Source: Plasticicumulans acidivorans (GTDB lineage: Bacteria; Pseudomonadota; Gammaproteobacteria; Competibacterales; Competibacteraceae). Taken from it: 64,000 bases of DNA. The notes beneath the pieces were generated by a model. It had not been told where the DNA came from, searched no databases, and saw nothing but the letters and a program-made list of their open reading frames with translations. Numbering within the stretch: the first letter of the stretch is position 1; each line of letters opens with the position of its first letter. Positions 26,121 to 37,612 of this stretch are shown in pieces. A program made the position numbers and the translations under genes. The stretch spans positions 23,436 to 87,435 of the forward strand of contig NZ_QGTJ01000009.1 of NCBI RefSeq assembly GCF_003182095.1, read 5' to 3'.

Positions 26121-27012
26121 GGCGCTGCCGTGCACGCTGGCGCTGCCGGCGAACTTCCGTGTCGCCGAGCTGCTGGCCTTCCACCGCCGCGACAGCCAGG
26201 CGCTGGCCGAGCGCGTCGAGGCGCAGCAACTGCGCAAGGGCTTGATCTTGCACGGTGAGCCGGCCTGCCTGCAGCTCGAATTCGACACGACGCAGGTGCA
26301 CGCCGAGCTGCGCTGGCAGCACCGCGCCGGCCACGCCGATGACGGCGCGCTGGCGGCGCTGCTGCGTCACCTGCTCGGTCTGCAGCAGGACATCGAAGGC
26401 TTCGAGGCGCGCCACGGCGGGCATCCGCAACTCGGCGCACTGCTCGCCCGCCAGCGCGGCCTGCGCGTGGCCCAGGCGGCGACGCCGTTCGAGGCGCTGA
26501 GCTGGGCGATCACCGGCCAGCAGATCAGCCTCGCCGCGGCGTTGAGTTTGCGCCGGCGGCTGATCCTCGCCTGCGGCGTGGCGGCCGGCCACGGCCTGCT
26601 GTGTTACCCCGACGCGCGCGCCGTGGCCGCGCTGCCGGCCGAAACTTTGCGTCAGGCCGGTTTTTCCGCGAGCAAGACCCGCACGCTGCAGAGCGTGGCG
26701 CAGCAGGTGCTCGATGGCACGCTGGCGCTCGACGACTGGCTGCAGACCCGGCCGATCGAGGTCATCCGCCAGCGGCTGCTGGCGGTGCGCGGCATCGGGC
26801 CGTGGACCGTCGACTACACGCTGCTGCGCGGTTACGGCTGGCTGGATGGTTCGCTGCACGGCGATGCAGCGGTGCGGCGGGCGCTGCAGGGCCTGCTCGG
26901 CAGCACGCAGCGCATCGAGGCGGCGCAGGCGCAGGACTGGCTGGCGGCGTTTGCGCCGTGGCGCGCGCTGCTCGCCGCGCACCTGTGGGCGATGTCGTCG
27001 ACTGCCGCCTGA
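26107..27012 (+). CDS. alkA: DNA-3-methyladenine glycosylase II
   Basis: Removes alkylated purines from DNA. 301 residues. It has the N-terminal AlkA-specific domain, the helix-hairpin-helix region (LLAVRGIGPWTVDYTLLRG) and the catalytic Asp253 in GSLHGDAAVRRAL. It overlaps the preceding oxygenase gene by 14 nt and completes the ada operon. Confidence 0.95.
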   Translation: MTPAEALPCTLALPANFRVAELLAFHRRDSQALAERVEAQQLRKGLILHGEPACLQLEFDTTQVHAELRWQHRAGHADDGALAALLRHLLGLQQDIEGFEARHGGHPQLGALLARQRGLRVAQAATPFEALSWAITGQQISLAAALSLRRRLILACGVAAGHGLLCYPDARAVAALPAETLRQAGFSASKTRTLQSVAQQVLDGTLALDDWLQTRPIEVIRQRLLAVRGIGPWTVDYTLLRGYGWLDGSLHGDAAVRRALQGLLGSTQRIEAAQAQDWLAAFAPWRALLAAHLWAMSSTAA

Positions 27013-27016
27013 AACC

Positions 27017-27061
27017 TCGAAAAAAGAACGGAGCCGCCACGGGGGGTACGTGACGGCTCCG
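27017..27061 (-). terminator. Rho-independent terminator of the mhp-liv operon
   Basis: Inverted repeat CGGAGCCG (27029-27036) and CGGCTCCG (27054-27061). Read on the minus strand it is followed by TTCTTTTTT, so it terminates the long operon ending in livF. The plus-strand side has no T-run, so it is a weaker end for the convergent ada operon. Confidence 0.75.
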
Positions 27062-27106
27062 CAATGCCGGCGAATCAGGAGGGGATGCGCCGGCAGCAAG
27101 CCCGGT

Positions 27107-27849
<743 letters not shown>

Positions 27850-27853
<4 letters not shown>

Positions 27854-29658
27854 TCCACACCTCCGAGGTAGGCTTCGAGTACGGCGGGGTTGTTCTGGAT
27901 TTCCAGCGGCAGGCCCTCGGCGAGCTTCTGGCCGAATTCCATCACCACCAGGCGGTCGACCAAGTTCATCACGAAGTCCATGTCGTGCTCGACGATCAGC
28001 ACGCTCATGCCCTCGCCGCGCAGGCGGTCGAGCACCTCGGCGAGCGCCTGTTTTTCCAGGTGGCGCAGGCCGGCGGCCGGCTCGTCGAGCAGCAGCAGCA
28101 GCGGATCGGTGGCCAGCGCCCGGGCGATCTCGACGATGCGCTGCTGGCCGAGCGACAGGCTGCCGGCCGGCCGGTGCATGTCTTCGGCGAGGCCGACGCG
28201 CTCGATCTGGCGGGCCGCCTCGTGGCGCAGGCGCGCCTCGGCCTCGCGATCGAGGCGCAGCATCGCCGCGCCGATGCCGACCTGCAGGCGACTGTGAGCG
28301 CCGATGGCGACGTTCTCCAGCACGCTCATCTCCGGGATCAGGCGCACGTGCTGGAAGGTGCGGCCGATGCCGCGGGCGAGAATCTCGCGCGAGGGCAGCT
28401 GGTCGATGCGCTCGCCGCGGAAGCGGATCTCACCGGAGGTGGCATCGAGCACGCCGCTGATCAGGTTGAACATCGTCGATTTGCCGGCGCCGTTCGGCCC
28501 GAGCAGGCCGACGATCTCGCCGGCGGCGATGCGAAAGTCCATGTCGCGCACGGCGACCAGGCCGCCGAATTCCTTGCGCGCGGCGGCGACGTCGAGCAGC
28601 GGCTCGCCGCGCGCCGGCTTGGGCTGCAGCGGCAGCGGCTCGGCCGGCGGCACCACGGTGATGCCTGCCGCCCGCCGCCACGGCCACCACCGGCACAGCG
28701 CCGGCCACAGCCCGTCACGCGCACACAGCAGCACGACGATGATCAGCACGCCGAAGACGATGCCTTCGAAGTTGCCGCTCTGGCCGAACAGCAGCGGCAG
28801 CCAGTCCTGCAGCTGCGTCTTCAGCAGCGTGATCAGCGCCGCGCCGAGCAGTGCCCCCCAGACGTAGCCGGCACCGCCGACGACGATCATGAACAGGTAC
28901 TCGATACCGGCGTGGATGCCGAACGGCGTCGGATTGACGAAGCGCTGCATGTGCGCATACAGCCAGCCGCTCAGCGCCGCCAGCAGCGCGGCGAGGATGA
29001 AGATCGCGGTCTTGTAGTGACGGGTGTCGACGCCGCAGCTCTCGGCCATCACCACCCCGCCCTTGAGCGCGCGGATCGCCCGCCCCGGCCGCGAATCGAG
29101 CAGGTGGCGGATCGCCAGCACGCTGAGCAGCACGATGCTCCAGATCAGCCAGAACCAGCTCGACGGCTCGCGCAGCTCGAAGCCGAACAGCTCCAGCGAC
29201 GGAATACCCGACAGGCCGCCGTGGCCGCCGAGGAATTCGAGGTTGCCGAACAGGTAGTAGACGCTGATGCCCCAGGCCAGCGTGCCGAGCGGCAGGTAGT
29301 GACCGGACAGGCGCAGCGTCAGCAGGCTGCCCGACCAGGCGGTCAGCGCGGTGACGATCAGCGCCAGCGGCAGCGTCAGCCACGGGCTGACGCCGTAGGC
29401 GGTGCCGAGCCAGGCGCTCAGGTAGGCGGCGATGCCGACGAAGGCCGCCTGGCCGAAGGAGGTCAGGCCGCCGATGCCGGTGAGCAGCACCAGCCCCATG
29501 CACACCAGCGACGACAGGCCGATGTAGTTGAACAGCGTCACCTGGAACTGCGGCAGCAGCAGCGGCAGCACGGCGATGAGCAGCAGCGCCAGCGGCAGGC
29601 CCCAGCGCCGGCGCGCCGGCGCCGTCGCGGCGGGTACGACGAGCGTTTCGACTTTCAT
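27850..29658 (-). CDS. Fused LivM permease and LivG ATPase of the ABC transporter
   Basis: 602 residues. Residues about 1-330 are a LivM-type permease (multiple membrane segments; [20 protein letters not shown] and a [20 protein letters not shown] loop). From about residue 355 a LivG-type ATPase domain follows, with Walker [12 protein letters not shown], signature [10 protein letters not shown] and Walker [13 protein letters not shown]. Fusion of the two is known in some HAAT systems and fixes their stoichiometry. Overlaps livH by 4 nt upstream and livF by 4 nt downstream. Confidence 0.93.
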
Positions 29659-30692
29659 TCTTCGCTCCCCCGGTCATGCGACTTCAGCGAGCGCCACAGC
29701 AGCACCGGAATGATCAGCGTGAAGACGATGACTTCTTTGAAGGCACTGGCGTAGAACGCCGAGCCGGATTCGAGCAGGCCGACCAGCAGCGCGCCGCCGG
29801 CGGCGAGCGGATAGCTGGCGAGGCCGCCGACGATGGCACCGACGAAGCCCTTGAGGCCGATGAGGAAGCCCGAGTCGTAATACAGCGTGGTGATCGGCCC
29901 CATCAGGATGCCGGCGACGGTGCCGACCAGCGCGGCGACGGCAAAGCTCAGCCGCCCGGCCAGATCCGGGCTGATGCCGACCAGGCGCGCGCCGGTGCGG
30001 TTGAACGCCGTTGCCAGCAGTGCCTTGCCGTACAGCGCCCGCTCGAAGAACAGGTACAGCGCGACGATCAGCACCGCGCTGACCAGCACGATCCACAGGT
30101 TCTGGCTGGCGATGAACATCGAGCCGATCTCGAACACCGCATCGCTGAAGGCCGCGGTGCGCACGCCTTCCGGGCCGAAGCCGAGCAGGTTGAGGCCGAC
30201 CAGCGCGAAGTGCACGGCGATCGCCGCGATCAGCAGCACCAGCACCGAGGACTGCGCCAGCGGCTGGAACACCAGCCGGTACAGCGAGGGACCGAGCGGC
30301 ACGACGATGGCCAGCGTCAGCAGCGCATGCAGCCACAGGCTCTGCGACAGCGGCAGCAGCCAGTGACACAGCGCCCAAAGCGCCAGCGGGTAACCGAGTT
30401 CGATCAGCAGCACGCGGCCGACGGCGTGAGCGCGGCCGCTGCGCAGGCAGGCGACGGCGTCGATCAGGCCGACGGCGCCACCGAGCGCCAGCAGCAGGTA
30501 CAGCGTCGGCGGCAGATGGCCGGCCTGCAGGCTGGCCAGGGTCAGGGCGCCGAGCACGACGAAGTCGCCCTGGGGAATGAAGATCACGCGGGTGACGGCG
30601 AAGACCAGCACCAGTGCCAGCGCGAGCAGCGCGTACAGGGCACCGTTGGTCAGGCCGTCCTGGGTCAGCAGGATGGCAATATCGAAAGTCAT
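29655..30692 (-). CDS. livH: ABC transporter permease, LivH type
   Basis: 345 residues with eight or more hydrophobic segments. The start [23 protein letters not shown] and the [11 protein letters not shown] motif are typical of LivH; the C-terminal [14 protein letters not shown] lies by the ATPase contact region. GGGAGCTTCCC before the ATG provides the ribosome site. A 90-nt gap with a strong hairpin separates it from the binding-protein gene upstream. Confidence 0.93.
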   Translation of the reverse strand: MTFDIAILLTQDGLTNGALYALLALALVLVFAVTRVIFIPQGDFVVLGALTLASLQAGHLPPTLYLLLALGGAVGLIDAVACLRSGRAHAVGRVLLIELGYPLALWALCHWLLPLSQSLWLHALLTLAIVVPLGPSLYRLVFQPLAQSSVLVLLIAAIAVHFALVGLNLLGFGPEGVRTAAFSDAVFEIGSMFIASQNLWIVLVSAVLIVALYLFFERALYGKALLATAFNRTGARLVGISPDLAGRLSFAVAALVGTVAGILMGPITTLYYDSGFLIGLKGFVGAIVGGLASYPLAAGGALLVGLLESGSAFYASAFKEVIVFTLIIPVLLWRSLKSHDRGSEE

Positions 30693-30728
30693 GGGAAGCT
30701 CCCTCGCAGGCGGACGGACACGCTCCGG

Positions 30729-30750
30729 CCCCGGCGCATGAGCGCCGGGG
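30729..30750 (-). other. Intercistronic hairpin after the binding-protein gene
   Basis: Perfect 9-bp stem CCCCGGCGC / GCGCCGGGG with a 4-nt loop (ATGA), without T-run, between the binding-protein stop and livH. Such hairpins commonly let the binding protein be made in excess over the membrane components. Confidence 0.6.
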
Positions 30751-30782
30751 GGACAACGGTCGACGACGGCGTCAGGCGGTGC

Positions 30783-31931
30783 TTACTGCACCGGACGCCA
30801 CTGCCCGCCTTCGAGGCGGCCGAGCATCAGTGCCGAACGGTCGAGCCCGGCGTGGTCACTCGGCGAGAAGTGATACACGCCGCGAGCCCCGGCAAAGCCG
30901 CTGATCGTCTCGATCTGCGCGCGCAGCGCGGCGCGGAACTCCGCACTGCCCGGCTTGGCCTGCTGCAGTGCCTTCGGTGCCGCCTGCTGCAACAGCTGCA
31001 CGGCGTCCCAGGCGGAGCCGGCGAACATATTGCGGCTGCCGGCGCCGTAGGCTTTTTCATAGGCCTCGACGAAGGCCAGCACCGCGTCGCGGTTGGCCAG
31101 TGTCGGCGGGAAATCCGCCTGCACCGCGGCCGGGCTGATCGGCGCATAGACGCCCTCGGCCTTGCTGCCGGCGATGCGCACGAAGTCACCGAAGGTCGCG
31201 CCGAGCGCGAGGTAGATGTCGCCGCGGTAGCCGCGGTTGCGCAGCTCCATCACCGGCAGCGCCGCCGGGCCGCTGGAGGCGCCGATCATCACCGCGTCCG
31301 GGCGGGTGGCGATGATCTTCATCACCTGGCCGATGACGCTGGTGTCGGTGCGCGCGTAGCGCTCGCGGGCGAGCAGCGTAAAGCCCTGCTCGGCCAGCAT
31401 CGGCTCGGCGGTCTTCAGCCAGCCCTCGCCGAAGGAATCGGCGAAGCCGATGTAGGCCACGCGCTGCTTGCCGGTGGCTTTCATGTGCGCGAGCAGCGGG
31501 ATCAGCTCGTGATCGTCGCCGGTCATGGTCTTGAACACCCAGCGGCGCTTGTCGTCGACCGGGCTGGTCAGCGCCAGCGCCGGCGCGAAGGTCACCATCG
31601 GCGTGCCGGTCTCGGCCATCACGTCGATCATCGCCATCGAGGTCGGCACCGTGGTCGAGCCGAGCACGATGTCGGCCTGGTGCTCGCTCGACAGCTTGCG
31701 GGCGTTGCGCACCGCGGTGGTGGTGTCGCTGCCGTCGTCGAGCACGATGTAGCGGACTTTTTCACCGGCGATCTCGCTCGGGCCCAGGGCGATGGCGTTT
31801 TTCTCCGGGATGCCGATCGAAGCGGCCGGGCCGGTGGCCGAGACCACGACACCGACGGTGATGTCGGCGCGGGCCGCGGTCGCGGCCAGCGCAAGGGCGA
31901 GCGCTGCGCTCAGGCGCAGTGAGGTCGTCAT
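30783..31931 (-). CDS. livK: Periplasmic substrate-binding protein of the ABC transporter (LivK type)
   Basis: 382 residues with a Sec signal peptide (LRLSAALALALAATAARA, cleavage before DITVGVV). The fold is the type I periplasmic binding protein of the HAAT family (ITVGVVVSATGPAASIGIPEKN, then VLDDGSDTTTAVRNARKL). The ATG at 31931 has AAGGAG. It begins 53 nt after mhpE2, in the same operon as the hydroxyphenylpropionate genes. Ligand specificity (aromatic acid) is inferred from context. Confidence 0.92.
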   Translation of the reverse strand: MTTSLRLSAALALALAATAARADITVGVVVSATGPAASIGIPEKNAIALGPSEIAGEKVRYIVLDDGSDTTTAVRNARKLSSEHQADIVLGSTTVPTSMAMIDVMAETGTPMVTFAPALALTSPVDDKRRWVFKTMTGDDHELIPLLAHMKATGKQRVAYIGFADSFGEGWLKTAEPMLAEQGFTLLARERYARTDTSVIGQVMKIIATRPDAVMIGASSGPAALPVMELRNRGYRGDIYLALGATFGDFVRIAGSKAEGVYAPISPAAVQADFPPTLANRDAVLAFVEAYEKAYGAGSRNMFAGSAWDAVQLLQQAAPKALQQAKPGSAEFRAALRAQIETISGFAGARGVYHFSPSDHAGLDRSALMLGRLEGGQWRPVQ

Positions 31932-31984
31932 GGCGGGTTTCTCCTTTGGGGGATGCTTGCTTGTTTTGTTTTGTGCGCGCCGCC

Positions 31985-33022
31985 TCAGGCGGCGCTGGTC
32001 TTGCGCTCGCGCGCCAGCGTCATCGCCGTGTCCTCGATCATGTCCTCCTGACCGCCGACCATGCCGCGGCGGCCCATCTCGACGAGGATCTCGCGCGCCG
32101 GCACGCCGTACTTGGCCTCGGCGCGCTTGGCGAACAGCAGGAAGGAGCCGTAGACGCCGGCGTAGCCGAGCGTCAGCGCGTCGCGATCGAGGCGGATCGG
32201 GAAGTCCATGATCGGGAACACCAGGTCTTCGGCGACGTCCTGGATCTTGAAGACGTCGACGCCGGTGCCGATGCCCATCAGGTCGCAGACGGCGACCAGC
32301 ACTTCGAGCGGGGTGTTGCCGGCGCCGGCACCGAGGCCGGCGGCGGCGGCGTCGACGCGGCTGGCGCCGGCTTCGATGGCGGCGATGGAGTTGGCCACGC
32401 CCATCGCCAGGTTGTGGTGGCCGTGGAAGCCGAGTTCGGTCTCGGGCTTGAGCGCGGCGCGCACGGCGCCGAGTTTCTCGTGCACGTCGCCGGGCAGCAT
32501 GTGACCGGCGGAGTCGGTGATGTAGACGCAGTTGGCGCCGTAGCCTTCCATCAGTTTGGCCTGCTTGATCAGGCCCTCGGCGCTGTTCATGTGGCTCATC
32601 ATCAGGAAGCCGACGGTGTCCATGTCGAGCTTGCGCGCCAGGCCGATGTGCTGCTCGGAGACGTCGGCCTCGGTGCAGTGGGTGGCCACGCGCAGGGTGT
32701 GCACGCCGAGCTCATGGGCCATCTTCAGGTGATCGACGGTGCCGATGCCGGGCAGCAGCAGCGCCGAGACCTTGGCCTGCTTGAGTTTGGGGATGACGGC
32801 GCCGAGGTATTCCTCGTCGCTGTGCGCCGGGAAGCCGTAGTTGACCGAGCTGCCGCCGAGGCCGTCACCGTGGGTGACTTCGATCAGCGGCACGCCGGCG
32901 GCGTCGAGGCCGCAGGCGATGCTCTGCATCTGCTCCAGCGTCATCTGGTGGCGCTTGGGATGCATGCCGTCGCGCAGCGTCATGTCGTGCAGGGTGATGC
33001 TCTTGCCGCGAAGGGTGCTCAT
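31985..33022 (-). CDS. mhpE: 4-hydroxy-2-oxovalerate aldolase, copy 2
   Basis: Complete 345-residue copy of the aldolase described at the window's left end; forms pyruvate and acetaldehyde from 4-hydroxy-2-oxovalerate. The N-terminal [12 protein letters not shown] and HMGL-like barrel are intact, ending in ERKTSAA. Its start lies 4 nt after the mhpF2 stop. In DNA it differs from copy 1 at one position within the shared part (112 versus 32123). It leads into livK with a 53-nt gap. Confidence 0.97.
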   Translation of the reverse strand: MSTLRGKSITLHDMTLRDGMHPKRHQMTLEQMQSIACGLDAAGVPLIEVTHGDGLGGSSVNYGFPAHSDEEYLGAVIPKLKQAKVSALLLPGIGTVDHLKMAHELGVHTLRVATHCTEADVSEQHIGLARKLDMDTVGFLMMSHMNSAEGLIKQAKLMEGYGANCVYITDSAGHMLPGDVHEKLGAVRAALKPETELGFHGHHNLAMGVANSIAAIEAGASRVDAAAAGLGAGAGNTPLEVLVAVCDLMGIGTGVDVFKIQDVAEDLVFPIMDFPIRLDRDALTLGYAGVYGSFLLFAKRAEAKYGVPAREILVEMGRRGMVGGQEDMIEDTAMTLARERKTSAA

Positions 33023-33953
33023 CGGTTCAGACTCCTGCCAGCGTGGCGCGGTTGGCTTCGAGGATCAGACGCCCGGCGAGGATCTCCTCGGCGAACATCT
33101 CGGCGGTGCGCGCGGCGGCGGCGGTCATGATGTCGAGGTTGCCGGAGTACTTGGGCAGGTAGTCGCCGAGGCCCTCGACTTCGAGGAACACGGAAACGCG
33201 GTTGCCGTCGAACACCGGCCCGTTCTTGATGCGATAGCCCGGCACGTACTTCTGCACCTCGGCGAGCATGGCGTGGATCGAAGCGGTGATCGCCTCGCGA
33301 TCGGGCTCGGTCTCGGTCAGGCAGTGCACGGTGTCGCGCATGATCAGCGGCGGCTCGGCGGGGTTGAGGATGATGATCGCCTTGCCGACCTTCGCCCCGC
33401 CGACCCGCTCGACAGCGCGCGAGGTGGTGCGGGTGAACTCATCGATGTTCTTGCGCGTGCCCGGCCCGGCCGACTTCGAGGCCACCGTGGCCACGATCTC
33501 GCCGTAGGCCACCGGCTGCACCCGCGAAATCGCCGCCACCATCGGGATCGTCGCCTGACCGCCGCAGGTGACCATGTTGACGTTCATCTCACCGCGGCCG
33601 ACGTGCTCGATCAGATTGACCGGCGGCACGCAGAACGGCCCGATCGCCGCCGGCGTCAGATCGATCATCAGCACACCGAGCGCATTGAGCTGGCGGCTGT
33701 TCTCGGCGTGGACATAGGCCGAGGTGGCGTCGAAGGCGATGCGGATATCGTCCTCGCGCACATGCGGCAGCAGACCGGCGACGCCCTCGGCGGTGGTCTT
33801 CATGCCCATGTCGCGGGCACGTGCCAAGCCCTCGGAGGCCGGGTCGATGCCGACCATCCACAGCGGCTCCAGCACCGGGCTGCGCTTCAACTTGTAGAGC
33901 AGGTCGGTGCCGATGTTGCCCGGACCGATCAGGGCGCATTTGAGTTTGCTCAT
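32012..33953. repeat. Long direct repeat, copy 2 (mhpF-mhpE)
   Basis: Partner of 1-1942, same orientation, about 99.5 percent identical. Most differences lie in the last 370 bp towards the mhpF start codon; the first 1180 bp carry only one. The repeat stops at the mhpF ATG. Confidence 0.95.
33027..33953 (-). CDS. mhpF: Acetaldehyde dehydrogenase (acylating), copy 2
   Basis: 308 residues, amino-acid sequence identical to copy 1 (1016-1942) although the genes differ at nine silent positions. Converts acetaldehyde to acetyl-CoA in complex with MhpE. The ATG at 33953 is 28 nt after the mhpD2 stop, with an AAGGAGAAA ribosome site. The upstream leader is unrelated to that of copy 1, which confirms the start. 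Confidence 0.97.
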   Translation of the reverse strand: MSKLKCALIGPGNIGTDLLYKLKRSPVLEPLWMVGIDPASEGLARARDMGMKTTAEGVAGLLPHVREDDIRIAFDATSAYVHAENSRQLNALGVLMIDLTPAAIGPFCVPPVNLIEHVGRGEMNVNMVTCGGQATIPMVAAISRVQPVAYGEIVATVASKSAGPGTRKNIDEFTRTTSRAVERVGGAKVGKAIIILNPAEPPLIMRDTVHCLTETEPDREAITASIHAMLAEVQKYVPGYRIKNGPVFDGNRVSVFLEVEGLGDYLPKYSGNLDIMTAAAARTAEMFAEEILAGRLILEANRATLAGV

Positions 33954-33981
33954 GAGGCGTTTCTCCTTCTTGATCTTCTGC

Positions 33982-34773
33982 TTAGGCGGGAGCGAAGACG
34001 GTCGAGACGGTGCCGAGGCCGGACACCTGGGCTTCGAAGGCGTCACCGGGCTTGACCGTGACCATCGGCCCGAGCGCGCCGGTCAGCACGATGTCGCCGG
34101 CGCGCAGCGGGTCATCGAGGCTGGCCATGCGCCGCGCCAGCCACACCGCGGCGTTGAGCGGGTGGCCGAGGCAGGCGCGACCGCCGCCGCTCGACACCAC
34201 TTCCTCGCCGCGCAACAGGCTCATCTCGCAGCCCTTGAGGTCGAGGCCGTCGAGCCGGCGGGCGATGCCGCCGAGCACGAACAGGCCCGAGGAGGCGTTG
34301 TCGGCGACGGTGTCGAAAAAGCCGATGTCCCAGCTGCGGATGCGCGAGTCGACGATTTCCAGCGCCGGCAGCGCATAGGCGCTGGCGCGCAGCAGGTCGG
34401 CGAGCGTGGCGTCGGGGCGGTCGAGGTCGTGTTCGAGCACCAGTGCCACTTCGGCCTCGACCTTGGCCTGGATCAGCCGTCCGGCGGGAATCTCCTCGCC
34501 GTCGCCGAAGCACATGTCGGCGAACAGCGTGCCGAAGTCCGGCTGGTCGACACCGAGCTGCTTCTGCACCGCCGGGTTGGTCAGGCCGATCTTGCGGCCG
34601 ACGATGCGCCGGCCGGCGCTGCACCAGTGATCGACGTTGATCTTCTGCACCGCGTAAGCGACGCCGGGATCGTCACCCGGCAGGGCTTCGCGGATCGGCG
34701 CGACCGCAACCCCGCTGGCCTCGGCTTCGCGCAGGCGGCGGGCGATCGCATTGATCGTGCTGTGGATGGTCAT
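33982..34773 (-). CDS. mhpD: 2-keto-4-pentenoate hydratase, copy 2
   Basis: 263 residues from the ATG at 34773. It has the same family segments as copy 1 ([57 protein letters not shown]) but many substitutions, so it is an old paralogue. Acts after the MhpC hydrolase. It follows mhpB2 after a 52-nt gap. Confidence 0.95.
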   Translation of the reverse strand: MTIHSTINAIARRLREAEASGVAVAPIREALPGDDPGVAYAVQKINVDHWCSAGRRIVGRKIGLTNPAVQKQLGVDQPDFGTLFADMCFGDGEEIPAGRLIQAKVEAEVALVLEHDLDRPDATLADLLRASAYALPALEIVDSRIRSWDIGFFDTVADNASSGLFVLGGIARRLDGLDLKGCEMSLLRGEEVVSSGGGRACLGHPLNAAVWLARRMASLDDPLRAGDIVLTGALGPMVTVKPGDAFEAQVSGLGTVSTVFAPA

Positions 34774-34825
34774 AGGCGGACTCCGGCGCGGCTTGGCGCG
34801 CCCGTTGAGGGGTCGGAAAGCGCGC

Positions 34826-35770
34826 TCAGGTGGCGAGCGGCACGGCGCTGGCGCAGGCGAAGCCGGCGATCCATTCGTTGATCGGCCGGTAGTACTGCAC
34901 CTGCGTGCGGTACGGCCCGCAGGCATGCATCGCCGCGAAGGCCGCCACCCAGGCCTTGGTCTCGTTGGCCGAGCGCCCGGCTTCGAGCGAGATCTGCTCG
35001 TTGTCGAAGCCGTCGAGCGTGGCGAAGTCGGCCTCGGCGAGCAGGCCGAGCAGCTGGCGGTCCCAGTCCGGGTTGAGCGGATGCAGGCCGCTGCCGTCAC
35101 GGCCGAAGCGCTCGGCGGCGGCGCGCACGCGCTCCTGGCGCGCGGCGCGCTGGTCCGGCGGCGGATTGCGCCCGGCGATCAGCTTTTCGACCATTTCCGG
35201 CGCGGCGTTGATCAGCTCCGGCACCGGCGGCTCGTGCGACAGGCCACCCGAGCCGACGAACAGCACGCGCTTGCCGCAACCCGCCGCCCAGCGGCCGATC
35301 GCTGCGCCGAGCCGGCGCGCGGCGCGGCAGCTCGGCATCGGCGGTGCGACGCCGTTGACGAACACCGGGATCACCGGGCAGGCATCGAGGCCGCCGAACA
35401 GTTGCTCCAGCGGCTGCGCGAAACCGTGGTCGACCTGCATGCGATAGGAGATCGCCACGTCGACATCGTCGGCGAGCACGCTGCGCGCGCACTCCAGCGC
35501 CAGCGCCTGCGGCACCGGCAGCGGGCCGGCGGCGCTGTTGAAGTCGCCGATGGCGCTGGCCTGCACGCCGATGCAGAACGGCGGCATCAGCTCGTAGAAA
35601 AAGCCGTTGTAGTGGTCCGGGGCGAACAGGATCACCAGTTCCGGGGCGAACGCGGCGATCTGCGCGCGGGCGCCGGCGACCGCGGCGTCGACCTCGGCAA
35701 CGATCGCCGCCGGCGGATCGACCCAGCCGATCAGCGGCGAATGCGACAGGCACTGCAGCAGCGCCGTCAT
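34826..35770 (-). CDS. mhpB: 2,3-dihydroxyphenylpropionate 1,2-dioxygenase (canonical MhpB)
   Basis: 314 residues, close to E. coli MhpB along its length: [13 protein letters not shown] start, [54 protein letters not shown], and [12 protein letters not shown] at the end. Class III extradiol enzyme using Fe(II), opening the catechol ring next to the side chain. Its start is only 1 nt after the mhpA stop, so the two are tightly coupled. Confidence 0.96.
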   Translation of the reverse strand: MTALLQCLSHSPLIGWVDPPAAIVAEVDAAVAGARAQIAAFAPELVILFAPDHYNGFFYELMPPFCIGVQASAIGDFNSAAGPLPVPQALALECARSVLADDVDVAISYRMQVDHGFAQPLEQLFGGLDACPVIPVFVNGVAPPMPSCRAARRLGAAIGRWAAGCGKRVLFVGSGGLSHEPPVPELINAAPEMVEKLIAGRNPPPDQRAARQERVRAAAERFGRDGSGLHPLNPDWDRQLLGLLAEADFATLDGFDNEQISLEAGRSANETKAWVAAFAAMHACGPYRTQVQYYRPINEWIAGFACASAVPLAT

Positions 35771-35771
35771 C

Positions 35772-37460
35772 TCAGGCCACCTTGCGCGGCGCTTCGGCGG
35801 GCGCCGCGGCCACCGGCCTGGCGGCCAGCGCGCGGGCCAGCTCGGCGGTCGCCGCCGAGGTCTGCGTCGGCAGCACCAGCGCGGCGACGAAGCGGTCGGG
35901 ACGCAGGAACACCACCGAGGCCGACTGCGCGCCGAACCAGTCCTTGAGGCGGCCGTCGATGTCGCCGAGGCGGATCACGCCGGGCGCATCGGGCGCGATC
36001 GCTTCGAGGTGGCCGAGCTGCACGTCCGGCACCACGCGCACGAAGCAGGTGCCGAGCTGCTGCCACAGCGCCTTGTCGGCCGCGCTCATGCCGTAGGTCG
36101 GATCGGTGCCCCAGGCCAGCACGGCGAAGTTCGGGCCGATGGCGTCGTCGAGCAGGCAGACGCTGCCGTCGCTGCGGCGCACGCGCGGCTGGATGAACAT
36201 GCGCCCGACCGGCGAAGTCGCACCGCTCTGGCCGAGCGGCGCCAGCACGCCCTTGGTGTAGCGCGGCATCGGCTTGAAGCGCATTTCCAGGAAGTAGCGC
36301 TTGACCGGCGGCACGGCGTTGAGCACCAGCGTCAGCGCATCGCGCAGCTTGCCGAGCAGGCGGCTCTTCGGCGCGAAGATGCGCCCGGCCAGCACCGACA
36401 GATCGATCATCGCGCGGGCATGGTCACGGCGCTCGGTGTCGTAGCTGTCGAGCAGCGCGGCGTCGGCCAGGCCCTTGACGACCAGCTCCAGCTTCCACGC
36501 CAGGTTGCTGGCGTCGCGCATGCCGCTGTTGTACCCCTGCCCCTGCCACACCGGCATGATGTGCGCGGCGTCGCCGGCGAGCAGCACGCGCTGCGTGCGG
36601 AAGTTGCGCGCCAGACGGGCGTTGTGGGTGTAGACGCGGCGGCGGATGACGTCGAGCTTGTCGCCGTTCGGCAGCACCTTGTGCAGCAGCTTGGCGAGGT
36701 TCTCCGGGCGACCGAGTTCTTCTTCGGTCTCGCCGGGCATCACCATGAATTCGAAGCGGCGGATGCCGTGCGGCAGCGCCGCCGAGACGTAGGGGCGTAC
36801 CGGATCGCAGCACATATAGATGTTCGGCGTGCCGATCGGGTCATTGCGCACGTCGACGACGATCCACTGGTTCGGCGCGGTCTCGCCATCGAAGGGCACG
36901 CCGAGCGTGCGCCGCACGAAGCTGTTGCCGCCGTCGCAGGCGACCATGTACTGCACGCGGATGGTCTCGGCGCCGTGCTCGGCGTCTTCCAGCTGCAGCG
37001 TCACACCATCGGCGTCCTGCGAGAACCCCGTCATCTCGCGGGAGAACAGCACCTCGACGTTGGCAAAGCGCGCCAGCCCTTCATAGAGCACGCGGTCGGC
37101 ATAGGGCTGCACGAAGGCGTTGCGGCGGGACCAGCCGAACTCGTCGGTGCGCGGCTCGATCGAGGCGAAGCAGCGCCCGCCCGGCGTCAGGAAGCGCATC
37201 CAGTGGTTCGGCGTGGTGTGCGGCAGCACCGCCTGCGCCAGTCCGACGCTCTGGAAGGTGCGCAGCGCCTCGTCATCGAGGCCGATGGCGCGCGGGTAGT
37301 CGATCAGCGTATCGAGCTTCTCGATGACGATGACCTTGAGCCCGGCCTGGCCGAGGCTGTTGGCGATGGTCAGGCCGACCGGGCCGGCGCCGACGATGGC
37401 GACGTCGGCGCTGCGCTGGCGTGCTGTCGGGGTGGTCGCTGCGGTGGTCTCGTTGCTCAT
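35772..37460 (-). CDS. mhpA: 3-(3-hydroxyphenyl)propionate 2-hydroxylase
   Basis: FAD monooxygenase making 2,3-dihydroxyphenylpropionate from the 3-hydroxy acid with NADH and O2. 562 residues from the ATG at 37460. N-terminal FAD motif [15 protein letters not shown], then the [16 protein letters not shown] segment, and the second FAD motif [21 protein letters not shown] with [10 protein letters not shown], all as in MhpA. A 152-nt gap with two stem-loops separates it from mhpC2, the first gene of the operon. Confidence 0.95.
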   Translation of the reverse strand: MSNETTAATTPTARQRSADVAIVGAGPVGLTIANSLGQAGLKVIVIEKLDTLIDYPRAIGLDDEALRTFQSVGLAQAVLPHTTPNHWMRFLTPGGRCFASIEPRTDEFGWSRRNAFVQPYADRVLYEGLARFANVEVLFSREMTGFSQDADGVTLQLEDAEHGAETIRVQYMVACDGGNSFVRRTLGVPFDGETAPNQWIVVDVRNDPIGTPNIYMCCDPVRPYVSAALPHGIRRFEFMVMPGETEEELGRPENLAKLLHKVLPNGDKLDVIRRRVYTHNARLARNFRTQRVLLAGDAAHIMPVWQGQGYNSGMRDASNLAWKLELVVKGLADAALLDSYDTERRDHARAMIDLSVLAGRIFAPKSRLLGKLRDALTLVLNAVPPVKRYFLEMRFKPMPRYTKGVLAPLGQSGATSPVGRMFIQPRVRRSDGSVCLLDDAIGPNFAVLAWGTDPTYGMSAADKALWQQLGTCFVRVVPDVQLGHLEAIAPDAPGVIRLGDIDGRLKDWFGAQSASVVFLRPDRFVAALVLPTQTSAATAELARALAARPVAAAPAEAPRKVA

Positions 37461-37514
37461 TATCCTCTCGCTCCTTGGTGTCCCTGGCGGTATGGCGGGC
37501 GCAGCCGGGCTCAC

Positions 37515-37580
37515 GGAGCGCGTCAGCGGCGCTCCGCTCGGCCAAAACCCTTGGAATGGATGCGCCCGCAACCCGGGCGC
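37515..37580 (-). other. Two stem-loops in the mhpC2-mhpA gap
   Basis: GGAGCGC (37515-37521) with GCGCTCC (37529-37535), and GCGCCCG (37562-37568) with CGGGCGC (37574-37580). No T-run. Possible message-stability elements between first and second gene of the operon. Confidence 0.4.
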
Positions 37581-37612
37581 GCGACCTCAGCGGGTCGTTG
37601 TGGTGAAACGCA

